The notes under the pieces were generated by a model. It saw nothing but the letters and a program-made list of their open reading frames with translations, had not been told where the DNA came from and made no database searches. A DNA stretch of 64,000 nt from assembly GCF_000194605.1 (NCBI RefSeq), contig NC_015321.1:496001-560000 (forward strand). The letters are read 5' to 3'. Source of the DNA: Fluviicola taffensis DSM 16823. Its GTDB lineage: Bacteria; Bacteroidota; Bacteroidia; Flavobacteriales_D; Crocinitomicaceae. The translations under genes and the position numbers were made by a program. Below are positions 42,965-53,264 of this stretch, one piece after another; within the stretch, counting starts at the first letter, position 1, and every line of letters starts with the position of its first letter.

Positions 42965-43951
42965 ATGCTTAAATTTTGCGTCAGATTTTTTATCCAATTG
43001 AAGGTTTATTATATAGTCCCACTTTGTTTATCTCCATTTTCCTCACAAGCTCAAGACTATACGGAATATTATCAATTTATTGACTCGGCAGAATTTTATA
43101 TGAGAAGCAATAATATTTCAAAAATCAATGAATGTTATCGGAAATCTTTTTCCTTAAATAGAGGATTTCCTGAAGACTATTGTAATGCTATTATTTATGC
43201 TTATTTCGAAAAAAAAGAGTTAAACTACCCTTTGATAGAACAAGGATTTGGCAACGGTTTAGTGTACAGTGATCTGAAATCATCCCTAAATGGGAATAAA
43301 ATAGCTTTTTCAAAAAAACAACTAAAACGGTTGTATAGGAAAAAAAAATTAAAGAAAGAAAAGAGTAGTTTCAAAATTGTTAAAATGTTGATTCGTGATC
43401 AACTTTCAAGAAGACTTCACCGTAATAAAGTTCATCAAAGAGACAGTATTACGAGCGTTAAACTTATCAAATTGCTAAAAACAGAACCTGAATTGTTCGA
43501 TCGCTTTAAGACTGGATATGTTGGTTCTGAATTACTTGGAATACTGATATTACATTCTGAATGGAAAAATCTTGAATCTATTCAAGATAGCATTCATAAT
43601 CTCACGAAACGCGGACTAATAAATCGACATATTTTCGCAGCAATCATTGAACGAAGTGCTATGGGGGATGGCTACGTTTTTGGGTTAGACTCTTTGAAAA
43701 CAAAAATAGTTTGCATGGAGGATAAAAAAATGATTCTTTGTACTACATACTATCCAAATATTAGTTGGTTTTATGGTGAAAAAAAAGATTACAAAAGAAA
43801 GGCAATTCTCCTCCCTCCCCTGCATCCATATTTGACAGAAGAGAAAATAAATGAACTCCGACGATTTCTTTTTCTAAGTGATATAAATCTCAAATATAAT
43901 TCGGCAGGGAATATCCTTTTATCAAAGGATGAGTACTGTAATTTTAAATAA
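42965..43951 (+). CDS. secreted protein of unknown function
   Basis: The protein has 328 residues from the ATG at 42965, which gives a signal-like N-terminus ending PFSSQAQ; an ATG ten codons upstream is possible. The mature part is helical and basic (QLKRLYRKKKLKKEKSSFKI), with a TPR-like start (YYQFIDSAEFYMRSNNISKI). I do not recognise the family. It stands alone between the integrase remnant and the IS remnant, so it may be element cargo or native chromosome. Confidence 0.6.
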   Translation: MLKFCVRFFIQLKVYYIVPLCLSPFSSQAQDYTEYYQFIDSAEFYMRSNNISKINECYRKSFSLNRGFPEDYCNAIIYAYFEKKELNYPLIEQGFGNGLVYSDLKSSLNGNKIAFSKKQLKRLYRKKKLKKEKSSFKIVKMLIRDQLSRRLHRNKVHQRDSITSVKLIKLLKTEPELFDRFKTGYVGSELLGILILHSEWKNLESIQDSIHNLTKRGLINRHIFAAIIERSAMGDGYVFGLDSLKTKIVCMEDKKMILCTTYYPNISWFYGEKKDYKRKAILLPPLHPYLTEEKINELRRFLFLSDINLKYNSAGNILLSKDEYCNFK

Positions 43952-44085
43952 AGAACTACATGATACTAATTTTTAGTGATTACAATGACCTGTCAACAAA
44001 CGAGGTGATCAATTGGTTGCTACACTATATATAGTTACCCCCTTTTTTAAGACAGCTGTTTAAAGTGTAAATTTAACAGTTGTAT

Positions 44086-44370
44086 ATGAGAAGAGAAAGA
44101 AGAAAATTTAGCGCTTCGTTTAAAGCAAAAGTGGCCATAGAAGCTTTGAAAGAGAAAGAAACGATCCAACAGTTGGCATCTAAATTTGAGATTCACCCTA
44201 ATCAAATTAGTCAATGGAAAAAAGAGTTTTTAGAAGGAGCTGAGGATGTTTTTTCAAAGAAAAAGTCAGAAGAAGTTTCTTCTAATGAGGCTGAAAAAGA
44301 GCAGCTTTACAGTAAGATTGGTCGTTTACAGACCGAGGTTGACTTTTTAAAAAAAGTCTTGGGGAAATGA
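44086..44370 (+). CDS. IS3-family transposase OrfA
   Basis: The protein has 94 residues from the ATG at 44086. It has the HTH_Tnp_1 pattern: [20 protein letters not shown], then [20 protein letters not shown], then a leucine-zipper end [18 protein letters not shown]. It binds the IS ends. The stop overlaps the orfB start as ATGA, the usual arrangement of this group. It is the only complete gene of the element. Confidence 0.92.
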   Translation: MRRERRKFSASFKAKVAIEALKEKETIQQLASKFEIHPNQISQWKKEFLEGAEDVFSKKKSEEVSSNEAEKEQLYSKIGRLQTEVDFLKKVLGK

Positions 44371-44560
44371 GTTTGGATCGCAAACGCCATTTGGTTGAAC
44401 GTGAAAACAGTCCGTTGAGTGTTGTTCTGCAAATGGTGGTGTAGATTTATATGAAGGTGTAAGGAAATACGTTCAGTTTTATAACCAAAATCGCAGGCAT
44501 ACCAGCATCGATGACAAAACGCCAGATGAATTTTATTATCAAATGAAAAACGTATCCTAA
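44367..44560 (+). pseudogene. IS3-family transposase OrfB, internally deleted
   Basis: It begins normally ([20 protein letters not shown]) and after about 26 codons jumps, with a frame change, to the transposase C-terminus (VRKYVQFYNQNRRHTSID, then KTPDEFYYQMKNVS and stop). Nearly the whole DDE integrase core is missing. Confidence 0.85.
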
Positions 44561-44643
44561 AACACCTTATTTTTGATAAAACCCTGTCCTAAATATTGGG
44601 GGAATTATAAACAACCTTGTACATATACAAGGAAAAATACTTT

Positions 44644-46086
44644 ATGATCAAATTATTGACTTCTCTTACTTCTTTCCTTTTTATCTGCCAACTCAATGCT
44701 CAAATTCAAATAGTTGATAGTATTACTTCTACCCCCATACCTTACACCCATATAAGAATAATAGGCAAAAACCAAGGCGTAATATCTGACTACAATGGAT
44801 ATTTCACACTAGATTCAGCTTTTAAACTAAGTGATTCTGTCAGGATTTCATGTACAGGATATCAACCGAAAACATTTGCAGTGAACAGCATAGTTCATTC
44901 TGATAGGATTACTTTAACTCCTGAAGTTCGCCAACTTGAAGAAGTTCTTGTTGCAAAAAAGAAAGGAAGTTATAAATTGAGAGAACTAGGAATCACAAAA
45001 GGACCTAAAACGCAATTCTTTGATTATAGTGTTACAGCGCAAAATGGAACTATACGTGCTGTTTATATGCCCAATGAATATTCTCTCTCAGGAATACTAA
45101 AGTATGTCAATGTGTTCGTTACAGAAAATGGTTATCCTAACGCCCATTTTAGAATTCATGTCTATGATGTATCCCATTTTGCTATAAAACCAGATAAGGA
45201 GCTTACCTCTTTCAATGTCATTAGTTCTGGAACAACTGGAAATGAATGGGTCAAGATTGACCTGACGGCGGAACGGATTTTAGTTCCAGAAAACGGCTGT
45301 TTTATTGGGATTGAGTGGTTTGACCATCCTGAATCATCTTATTTTCAAGATACTGTAAAGTACAAGGGAGTCACTCAAGTTAACGATAAACTAAAAGACA
45401 CTATTTATACCCATATTCGCAGTGGAAATGGGATTGTTCTCGGATCAAGAACGGAGTCTTACAAATTTGCCAAGAATAAGTTATGGTACAGAACTCCTTT
45501 CTCCGACGGTTGGGTGAATTGGTGCACATCAACTGCTGTCGAAGCAAGTTTTAACATACCAGATACACTTCAAAACGGTCTGATATTTATTCGAAATGAA
45601 AACAATTGTTTTTACCAAGTTCCTTGTATCAATATAGAAGTTTCATTTCCCATTGAAAAAAATGATCTAAAATATGATGATCCTAAAAAGAGAAAACTAA
45701 ATAAGATAGAAAGAGTGAAGGAGGATAATTTCATGTTCCCTCAATCTAATATTCTTGAATTATTTAGCTCTCTGATCAAGGCAGTTGGAAATAATGATCT
45801 CATTTACATACTGAAATATTTATGCGTCTATGCTGACGATGAATTAAATGATATTCTATCAACAATTCAAGACAATAAAGATTCTATTGGAACATATTTT
45901 TCGGATAGTGACAAAGAAAAAATCATCAATCATTTTACAACTATCATCAACAATCTTGACGAACAGTCAATTGTGAAATTGGATCACCACCACTATGAAC
46001 TAAAAGTTAATGATAACCTTTATAATCTTGTTGTAGATAATGGTAAGTGGAAGATCAATCCATACACCTATCGAATAATGAAATAA
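44644..46086 (+). CDS. secreted carboxypeptidase-like regulatory domain protein
   Basis: The protein has 480 residues from the ATG at 44644, with a signal peptide (MIKLLTSLTSFLFICQLNAQ). A carboxypeptidase-D-like beta sandwich (IQIVDSITSTPIPYTHIRII, then GVISDYNGYFTLDSAFKLSD) is followed by the linker LEEVLVAKKKGS. About 200 residues of beta-rich sequence come next, and a helical C-terminal part. This layout occurs in Bacteroidota secreted proteins of unknown role. It directly follows the IS remnant with no visible operon partner. Confidence 0.75.
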   Translation: MIKLLTSLTSFLFICQLNAQIQIVDSITSTPIPYTHIRIIGKNQGVISDYNGYFTLDSAFKLSDSVRISCTGYQPKTFAVNSIVHSDRITLTPEVRQLEEVLVAKKKGSYKLRELGITKGPKTQFFDYSVTAQNGTIRAVYMPNEYSLSGILKYVNVFVTENGYPNAHFRIHVYDVSHFAIKPDKELTSFNVISSGTTGNEWVKIDLTAERILVPENGCFIGIEWFDHPESSYFQDTVKYKGVTQVNDKLKDTIYTHIRSGNGIVLGSRTESYKFAKNKLWYRTPFSDGWVNWCTSTAVEASFNIPDTLQNGLIFIRNENNCFYQVPCINIEVSFPIEKNDLKYDDPKKRKLNKIERVKEDNFMFPQSNILELFSSLIKAVGNNDLIYILKYLCVYADDELNDILSTIQDNKDSIGTYFSDSDKEKIINHFTTIINNLDEQSIVKLDHHHYELKVNDNLYNLVVDNGKWKINPYTYRIMK

Positions 46087-46234
46087 ATACTTATAGCACC
46101 ACCTGCACTTCATACCAAAAAGTATTATAGTCGAGAGTAGCTAAGTAAGTATAGATTCGAAACCGATATTCTCAATTAACTGATCCTTTAATCACCTCAG
46201 TAGTCTTCGAGTCTTGTTGCGTTAGGTTCACAAC

Positions 46235-46266
46235 AAAAAGTTCAATCGAAAGGTTGGACTTTTTTG
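46235..46266 (+). terminator. Rho-independent terminator
   Basis: AGTTCAA (46239-46245) pairs with TTGGACT (46254-46260, one wobble), extended by the flanking A5 and T-run. It is about 150 bp after the previous stop. The remaining gap 46087-46441 has no supported gene; its end is the AT-rich leader of the next gene. Confidence 0.65.
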
Positions 46267-46441
46267 GTTGTATTAGATTCAAAAAATATGCCCTAGTATT
46301 CATATGTACTTCATTCGTTGAAGAACGGAATTATCCACAAATTCAAAAACTGAAATTTGGGATTTATTAAACTTTTTTTTGTTCATGCAACTTATTTGTA
46401 TGACGAATAGTCTATAGACATATCAATTAAATCTCCTAAAT

Positions 46442-49400
46442 ATGAAAAACTACTTAAATCTTTTAATTATCTTCTTGTTTTGTGTTTTCCAAAATGCAAT
46501 AAGTCAGACGGTAACAGGTATAATAACTCAACCACCATGTAACAACGATGGCATTTATTCCGTCACAACTTCAGGAATTCCACTTCCAATTACCTACACG
46601 TATTATGTAAATGGAACCACGGTTGTTCACTCTAATGTAAATTCAGTGACGGACCAATTGACAAATATTGGGATGTCCAGCAATAACTACATGTACTGCG
46701 AAGCGTCCAGTGGAAGTGTCAGCGCATATTCACAGAATAGCTACACGCCCCAATTTTCTTTTACACTAAGCGCAACCTCACCTACTTGTCCGGCTACAAT
46801 GGGAACTGTTACTGCCACTCAAGTAAACGGAACCACTGGACCATTTACTTATAATTGGACAAACACGCAAACGTTGATTTCTTATTCAGGAAACAATACT
46901 ACTGTTCCAGTTGGAGACTATATTTCAGAAATCATGGATCAAACAACGGGTTGTATGTTGCAGGCAAATGATACCGCATTTAGTATTCAACAACTTTCTA
47001 CTATTACAGCATCAATCACTAAAACGCCTGCAAATTGCACGAATGGAACTGCAACAGCTGCTGCTTCTGGTGGTGTAGCTCCCTATTCTTACCTTTGGGG
47101 TAACGGATCAACAAGTCCAACGAACACTGGTTTGAGCGCGGGATATTACCCCTTAGTGATTACAGATGCTCAAGGTTGTCAATCGAGTTCCTTAGGCGCG
47201 AATATCGTACAAACTCCTCAAATTGTGGTAAATACAACTGTTACCAATGCGACTTGCGTTCAAACGAATGGAAGTGCAATGACATTTGCTTCAGGAGGTT
47301 TGAATCCATATACCTATTCATGGAGCAATGGTCAAACAGGCAATACAGCTACCAATTTATCAGGAGGAAACTCCTACACGGTCGTTGCCACAGATGCAAA
47401 TGGATGTGTTGGAATAGGTAATGCTTACATCAATACAAATACGCCAGTAACTGTCTCGTATTCCACTTTACCTAGTCAATGTACGTCACCAACGGGTTCG
47501 GCTACTTTGACTGTCTCTGGTGGTACAGCTCCTTACACGTATTCTTGGGCTTCAAATCCATCTGTTAGTAGCTCCACTATTTCCAACGTGTCACCAGGAA
47601 CTTATTCTTTTCAAGTAACCGATGCCGTTGGTTGTATTAGAACTGGATCAACGGTTGTCAACCCAATTAGTGTAATAAACGCAAGTATTCAGGCATCTGC
47701 GGTTGTTTGCCCTAGTACTACAGGAGCACTAACAACACTAGTTGCAGGAACAAACGGACCGTTCACCTACCTTTGGAGTAATGGAGCAACAACGAATGCC
47801 ATCAGTGGTGTACCACTTGGGGCATACTCTTGTATTATGACAGATGCATTGGGTTGTTCTGTTACAAAATGGAATACATTAGAAGCTACATCTCCAGTGA
47901 ACGTTGGCGTATCAACAGTCCCAGCAACATGTATTTACAATACAGACGGATCTGTAAACTCAATCGTTAGCGGTGGATTAGCTCCATATTCTTATGTTTA
48001 TTCAAATGGAACAACCACACAAAACGCAAGTAATTTAGGCGTAGACGACTATTACTTGACAGTCACAGATGCTAATGGATGTAGCAGTTCAAACCATTTT
48101 TGGATTCAGAATGCAAATACAAGTCAAGCATGTTATTGTACTATTTCAGGAAATGTTTATGTGGATGGAAATACGAATTGCACCTATGACTCAGGTGAAA
48201 ATGGTGTTGAAAATATCATGATTCACTGCTCAGGCTTTGGTTATACTTTTACCGATGCAAATGGACACTATAGCTTTCAGGTACCAACAGGAACATATAC
48301 CATTTCGGAACAAGTGAATCAATATTATCCTTTATCAGCATGTCAAAGTAATAGTAACTCCGTAAATGTTGTTGCAGCAGCAGGTTGCAATACGGTTGTA
48401 GATTTTTCAAATGATGTAACGACTCTACATGACTTAAAAATCGTGACGATAAATTCGACACTTCCTCCAATTCCAGGAAACAATTACCAACAAAAGATAA
48501 TCGTGAAAAATGAAGGAACAGTTACTGAATCAGGAATTCAATTGGGCTACGAACACGACAGCCAAATTCCTTTTGTAAATGCTACTTTACCAAGTTTTAC
48601 ACAAGTAAATAGTGTTACAGACCCTTATTATTACAGCGTACAGTCGGGATTCCCTTCACTTACACCAAACAGCACAAGTGTGATGCTTTTGAACTTCAAC
48701 ACACCTACAACAATTCCATTGGGAACAGTTGTAAGTTTCTATGATACGGTTGCGCATTTGGCTCCAATTGAAGACAATTGGTTATTAGACAATACTCCAT
48801 GGAACAATGTAAACACATTTCAAACAACTGTAATTGGCTCGTATGACCCGAATTATAAAGAAGTATCTCCAAAAGGAGAAGGAGCGGCAGGAAATGTTCC
48901 TCTTGAAACAAAAGAGTTTGATTATACCATCCATTTTCAAAATGAAGGAACCTATTTTGCACAGAACATTTCTGTTACTGATCAATTAGATGCTGATTTT
49001 GACTGGACAACTTTTAAACCTGGTTATTCGGATTATGATTACTCCACAACGATTAGTGAAACTGGCTTAGTAACTTTCAAGTTCGAAAACATTAATTTAC
49101 CTTGGAAAAGTGGCTACGGAAATGCATTGAGCTCAGCATTGGTTCAGTATAGTATTCAACGCAAAACGACAACTCCTCTTGGAACTGAATTTACAAATAC
49201 GGCGAATATTTATTTTGATTACAATGCTCCAATAACTACCAATACAACATTGAACACTTTACACGAAGATGTTGCAGGTATTAATGATTTAGAATTAGGG
49301 AAGAATGGTATTGATATTACTGTCGATTTATACCCAGTTCCAGTAAGCGATCAATTGACAATCCGAGTAAATAATGTCTCAAAAAATGAAGTTGCAACTG

Positions 49401-49576
49401 TAAGCATCATCGATTTAATGGGGAACGTGGTTCTATCTGATACCGTTGATTTAAGTGAAGGATCAACGGTAGCTACCAAAAACTTATCAAAGTTGATGAC
49501 AGGAACCTATTTGACTCGCATTCAATTCGAAAACGGATCATCTATCGTCAAAAAAATAGTTTTGTATAACAATTAA
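46442..49576 (+). CDS. large surface protein with SprB-type repeats and T9SS sorting domain
   Basis: The protein has 1044 residues with a signal peptide (ending NAISQ). From about 100 to 560 there are five or six repeats of about 75 residues with the pattern GGxxPYxYxWSNGxTxxxxxxLxxGxYxxxVTDAxGC (SprB type). A Cys-rich SdrD-like module follows (CTISGNVYVDGNTNCTYDSG), then a DUF7619-like domain (DYTIHFQNEGTYFAQNISVT). A type IX C-terminal sorting domain (YPVPVSDQLTIRVNN to the end VLYNN) closes it. It should be secreted and attached to the cell surface, possibly in adhesion or gliding. It is the sole gene before a terminator. Confidence 0.93.
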   Translation: MKNYLNLLIIFLFCVFQNAISQTVTGIITQPPCNNDGIYSVTTSGIPLPITYTYYVNGTTVVHSNVNSVTDQLTNIGMSSNNYMYCEASSGSVSAYSQNSYTPQFSFTLSATSPTCPATMGTVTATQVNGTTGPFTYNWTNTQTLISYSGNNTTVPVGDYISEIMDQTTGCMLQANDTAFSIQQLSTITASITKTPANCTNGTATAAASGGVAPYSYLWGNGSTSPTNTGLSAGYYPLVITDAQGCQSSSLGANIVQTPQIVVNTTVTNATCVQTNGSAMTFASGGLNPYTYSWSNGQTGNTATNLSGGNSYTVVATDANGCVGIGNAYINTNTPVTVSYSTLPSQCTSPTGSATLTVSGGTAPYTYSWASNPSVSSSTISNVSPGTYSFQVTDAVGCIRTGSTVVNPISVINASIQASAVVCPSTTGALTTLVAGTNGPFTYLWSNGATTNAISGVPLGAYSCIMTDALGCSVTKWNTLEATSPVNVGVSTVPATCIYNTDGSVNSIVSGGLAPYSYVYSNGTTTQNASNLGVDDYYLTVTDANGCSSSNHFWIQNANTSQACYCTISGNVYVDGNTNCTYDSGENGVENIMIHCSGFGYTFTDANGHYSFQVPTGTYTISEQVNQYYPLSACQSNSNSVNVVAAAGCNTVVDFSNDVTTLHDLKIVTINSTLPPIPGNNYQQKIIVKNEGTVTESGIQLGYEHDSQIPFVNATLPSFTQVNSVTDPYYYSVQSGFPSLTPNSTSVMLLNFNTPTTIPLGTVVSFYDTVAHLAPIEDNWLLDNTPWNNVNTFQTTVIGSYDPNYKEVSPKGEGAAGNVPLETKEFDYTIHFQNEGTYFAQNISVTDQLDADFDWTTFKPGYSDYDYSTTISETGLVTFKFENINLPWKSGYGNALSSALVQYSIQRKTTTPLGTEFTNTANIYFDYNAPITTNTTLNTLHEDVAGINDLELGKNGIDITVDLYPVPVSDQLTIRVNNVSKNEVATVSIIDLMGNVVLSDTVDLSEGSTVATKNLSKLMTGTYLTRIQFENGSSIVKKIVLYNN

Positions 49577-49600
49577 TACAATAATCGATTTAAATTGGAA

Positions 49601-49628
49601 AATGCCCGCTAATCAGTGGGCATTTTTT
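49601..49628 (+). terminator. Rho-independent terminator after the SprB-type gene
   Basis: AATGCCCGCT (49601-49610) pairs with AGTGGGCATT (49615-49624, one wobble) around AATC and runs into TTTTTT, 25 bp after the stop. Confidence 0.85.
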
Positions 49629-49723
49629 CATTCTATGAATTGCTTCATTGGTTCCCCCATTCCTTCTTAACACTTTCCAGTTTTTCTGAAAAAATGTAAT
49701 TCATCCAAAATACCGCCAAAACC

Positions 49724-50977
49724 TCAATCTAATTCATCGGGGAGATATGGATTTCTAAAGGTATTCTGCATCAAAGATTTCACCAACGGACTGTTCCACA
49801 AAATCATCAATGATTTTTGATACTTCGATCCAATGACGGAATTCACCCGAAAAACATACCCTTGCACGTTACCATACGCCTCTTTTTCTGATTCTGTTGG
49901 AACAATCAGGAAATAAGTAGCTATTCCAGCCTGTTGGAAAAGCTCTACTATTTGATCAGTAGATGTATTCGGAATGAAAAAAATGGTGAATTTATCGTCT
50001 AACAATTGTGTCGAATTGACTACTGGAAGTAATTTCGCTTCTAATCTTGATTTTCTCAATTGCTGATCAAGGTTCAATGCGTTAGCTGGATTAGAAATCG
50101 TTAGAATCATGTTTTCTTTGTGGAGCGACTGAACAGCTGATTTCTTCACCATTTTCAGTAACGAATCCATGTATTCTGTGGAAATGTCATAGTAGTTCCA
50201 TTTTCTCGTGAACAAACAATATTGATTGGGAGAAAAATTAATCGGTTTCCAATAAAAACTACTCGGGGAATAGTTATTGAGCGACTGCTCCAGCTCATAA
50301 TAAAGGTATCCGTTCGATCCTCGTGAAGTGAAGATGGTTGTTTCAGTCATTTTGGATCGACCACCTTCAATTCTAACTTTCACCAATGCATCTTGTTCTG
50401 CACGCACGATAAAAAATAAATAACCGGGTATCGAATCATTAACCCTAAGAGGCTCCCAAATCCCATTGTTCTCAGCATAAACCTTACATTGAGCAGAAAT
50501 ATCCTGACTATGTTGATAAATTCGTAATAGATGCGTACGCAATTTATTTTGCCAAGTAGGAATAATCAACGTATCCCGAATTCCATTGCGTTTGTAAAAA
50601 ACATGAATCGGTACATCAATGTGTTCTTCATTTGTTTGAACTGAAGCTATAATCTTTAAAGTATCTTGAGGTTGAAGCACTTCTGGTAATTTCCCAAAAG
50701 GTTTGAATGTAACCACTGAGTTTCCTTCACTGATTTTTTCAATAACAATCTTATCACAAGAACTATTTTTGACAAAAAACATGAAAGAGGGACGCAATCC
50801 TAATTGATCGTTCTGTCCCCAATAAAACCCTTGCTTCCCACCATCAAAATCGAAATGATATTTGTACACTTGTTTTCTTAAACGAATAATTGTATCCGTT
50901 TCGTATTGCTCTGCTTGCTGTCCGAAAACAAACCATGCAGAAAGAATCAATAGTATACCGAAGAGACCTTTCATCAT
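49724..50977 (-). CDS. secreted protein of unknown function
   Basis: The protein has 417 residues from the ATG at 50977 (two adjacent ATG codons). The signal peptide is MMKGLFGILLILSAWFVFGQ. The N-terminal 130 residues are a beta sandwich (FMFFVKNSSCDKIVIEKISE, then VLQPQDTLKIIASVQT) like an immunoglobulin-type fold. The rest is mixed alpha/beta and not recognised. It is monocistronic, encoded opposite the SprB-type gene. Confidence 0.7.
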   Translation of the reverse strand: MMKGLFGILLILSAWFVFGQQAEQYETDTIIRLRKQVYKYHFDFDGGKQGFYWGQNDQLGLRPSFMFFVKNSSCDKIVIEKISEGNSVVTFKPFGKLPEVLQPQDTLKIIASVQTNEEHIDVPIHVFYKRNGIRDTLIIPTWQNKLRTHLLRIYQHSQDISAQCKVYAENNGIWEPLRVNDSIPGYLFFIVRAEQDALVKVRIEGGRSKMTETTIFTSRGSNGYLYYELEQSLNNYSPSSFYWKPINFSPNQYCLFTRKWNYYDISTEYMDSLLKMVKKSAVQSLHKENMILTISNPANALNLDQQLRKSRLEAKLLPVVNSTQLLDDKFTIFFIPNTSTDQIVELFQQAGIATYFLIVPTESEKEAYGNVQGYVFRVNSVIGSKYQKSLMILWNSPLVKSLMQNTFRNPYLPDELD

Positions 50978-51158
50978 TTGAAAATGTTTAAAATATATCG
51001 AATTACAGATATATCGAAACAATTCAACGAACTTAACAAGGGTTTAACATGTAGGAGTTGAATTTCATAATCTGACCAAAATCAATCAGTATTTCCGAAA
51101 CCTCATTCCCTCTTCACGATTCTTTTCTCAACTCTTTGTGATAAACCTGCTCAGATAC

Positions 51159-52544
51159 CTACTCCGCAATTTGTCCTTGCAACTGAACCATTCCTGTTAG
51201 TTTCATTCCTACAGTCAACTCTTTGAAACGCATATTTTCTGGAGTAACAAACATATCAATCGTGAAAAAGTCTTTGAAATCAGCGTTTGTAATCAATCTA
51301 ACTTTCATTAAATATCCTTTCAGACTAGAATCTTCTAGCAAGGTTGTCTCTTTGAAATCCTCCAGTTCACCAATAAAATCGAAACAAGCGAAACGCAGCA
51401 AATCTTGACTTGGCATATAGGCAGTAAAGTCTTCGCTATATTTCATTTCGTCATTTGGATCTTGGGGTTTGCTTACATCCAGTACAAATGCAATTCCGCT
51501 GATATTCATTTGATGCGCTTTTTGAGAATGATACCGATCTCTGTTCTCCGCATAATCCGTTGCAAGATAATCCAATCCAAAAGTATCACGCCCACCACCA
51601 GAAATGATTGCATGCAGATTGTGTACATTTTCCCATTCGGTAATTTGCTTATTGACAATATCAATTACATAATCTGTTTTTACAACTGGTATGATACTCG
51701 AAGGCGTTTCATTCATCAAAATCCCTTTTAGAATAACAGAATCATAGTCCAATTGCTTAATCGCTACATTGTTTTTAACCTGACTAGATTCAGACATCAT
51801 ACTCAATGCAAAATGTTCTCTCAATACTTGACCTCCCTTTTGATTTCGGTAATTTTCAAAACCAAAAATACCACACCAAGTATTGCTCAAATCTGAATTA
51901 TTGGATCGTTTAATGGTTAAACCAATTTCATTTTCAATGTGTGGTGCAGTAATTTCTTCTCGATCTTGAAAATATTCTTTCCCTGGCTCTAGCTGAGTCG
52001 CAAAAAGAGTATTGTTCTCCTCCTGATTGAAATCTGTAATTCCTTGGTATGTGATTGAATCGTCTTCAAAACGATAAGGCAGTCCAATTTTACCTTTCTC
52101 TCCATGCTTGAAATGATAGGAAATAGTTATTGCCTTCAATTCATCATCATTGTTTGCAAGTGAATGATTACCGTCATTTGCAAATTGGGAATGATACAAT
52201 ATTACAAACGATTTAATATCATTATCCGCCATTTTTTGCTCAAATGAATTTTCCATTCGTTCGATAACCTCATCTGCAGAAAGGGAATACGAATCATCAT
52301 CACCTACAACATACAGAAAGCCGATAATCTCACCATTCGATTTTTCATAAGCGGAAATTGGAGCATAATTTCCTTGTTGTTGCATGCCCAGATATCGAAC
52401 AACATATTCATTATACTTACTCAAAGCTAGGTATAGCTCACTTTTAGGAGCTTGCGAATTCACTGATTCTTGTTGCTTTTGATTAGCTGTGTTTTTTGAA
52501 TTTTCGTTCTTATTCTTCTTGCTAAAGAGGTCAAATAGTCCCAT
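51159..52544 (-). CDS. hypothetical cytoplasmic protein
   Basis: The protein has 461 residues and no signal peptide. The start MGLFDLFSKKNKN is a typical short basic N-terminus of bacterial stress-related cytosolic proteins. A Gln/Asn-rich linker (about 12-33) precedes an alpha/beta domain with the motif YLYVVGDDDSYSLS-like (about 75-90), and later IISGGGRDTFGLDYLATDYA. No known domain is evident. Neighbours do not suggest a role. Confidence 0.65.
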   Translation of the reverse strand: MGLFDLFSKKNKNENSKNTANQKQQESVNSQAPKSELYLALSKYNEYVVRYLGMQQQGNYAPISAYEKSNGEIIGFLYVVGDDDSYSLSADEVIERMENSFEQKMADNDIKSFVILYHSQFANDGNHSLANNDDELKAITISYHFKHGEKGKIGLPYRFEDDSITYQGITDFNQEENNTLFATQLEPGKEYFQDREEITAPHIENEIGLTIKRSNNSDLSNTWCGIFGFENYRNQKGGQVLREHFALSMMSESSQVKNNVAIKQLDYDSVILKGILMNETPSSIIPVVKTDYVIDIVNKQITEWENVHNLHAIISGGGRDTFGLDYLATDYAENRDRYHSQKAHQMNISGIAFVLDVSKPQDPNDEMKYSEDFTAYMPSQDLLRFACFDFIGELEDFKETTLLEDSSLKGYLMKVRLITNADFKDFFTIDMFVTPENMRFKELTVGMKLTGMVQLQGQIAE

Positions 52545-52667
52545 TTTATTAATATTAGTGTTTTTAGAATAGTTTGATTTCAGGACTTGAAAATACTACA
52601 ATCTTTTGAAAAACCCTTTTCTTCTAATGATGAACCTCTAACAAGACAACCCTTTTTTATCACTAAA

Positions 52668-53264
52668 TCAGGATTTTTTTTTCAAAATTCCTTTCTCAAC
52701 ACTTTCGTTAATCAGCTGTTCTGAAAAATCCCAAATGGTATTAGAACCCTCTTTGATAAGACTTTTCTTTTGATAGACTTTTTCATAATCCACATCAAAT
52801 TCTTTCCAGGTCCCACCATCGTTAGAGGTGTTTTGTAACAACGGCTCCAAACGATCCATAGATCTAGCAAACTTCGCCTCGCTGGTTATTCCAGCTTCAA
52901 ATTCTTCCCAAATAGCTATTAATTCTTGAGCTTGCCCACTTGGAAGAAGTCCGAAAATGCGGTTTGCAGCCAATCTTTCTTCGTCTGTATTGGAATGACT
53001 TTTTTGCGTGTCATAGATAAAAGTATCACCAGCATCAATTTCAACAATATCATGAATCAGAACCATTTTAATCACTTTCAGGATATCAACGGATTCATTG
53101 GAATGTTCAGTCAATATAAGTGCCATCATGGCTAAATGCCAACTGTGTTCCGCATCATTTTCATTCCTATCGCTATTGAACAATTTCGTTTTTCGCTGAA
53201 TGTATTTGACTTTATCAATTTCCTTTATAAAATTGATTTGCTTCAATAAATTTTCTGGAACCAT
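52668..53264 (-). CDS. HD-domain phosphohydrolase (YfbR/5'-nucleotidase-like)
   Basis: The protein has 198 residues. Metal-binding HD-domain residues are visible: NDAEHSWHLAMMALIL, then VLIHDIVEIDAGD and later KFARSMDRLEPLLQN. This matches the HD_3 group of small nucleotidases that remove the phosphate from (deoxy)nucleoside monophosphates. It is cytosolic and monocistronic. Substrate specificity cannot be read from the sequence. Confidence 0.88.
   Translation of the reverse strand: MVPENLLKQINFIKEIDKVKYIQRKTKLFNSDRNENDAEHSWHLAMMALILTEHSNESVDILKVIKMVLIHDIVEIDAGDTFIYDTQKSHSNTDEERLAANRIFGLLPSGQAQELIAIWEEFEAGITSEAKFARSMDRLEPLLQNTSNDGGTWKEFDVDYEKVYQKKSLIKEGSNTIWDFSEQLINESVEKGILKKKS

Larger units (their letters stand above)
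44034..44606 (+). mobile_element. IS3-family element with internal deletion
   Basis: Imperfect terminal inverted repeats are present: 44034-44055 (GTTACCCCC, then AAGACAG) against 44584-44606 (CTGTCCT, then GGGGGAAT). They enclose a complete orfA and a rump of orfB. At about 573 bp the element is less than half the length of an intact IS3-family member (about 1.2-1.5 kb), so it cannot transpose alone but could be moved in trans. Confidence 0.8.
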
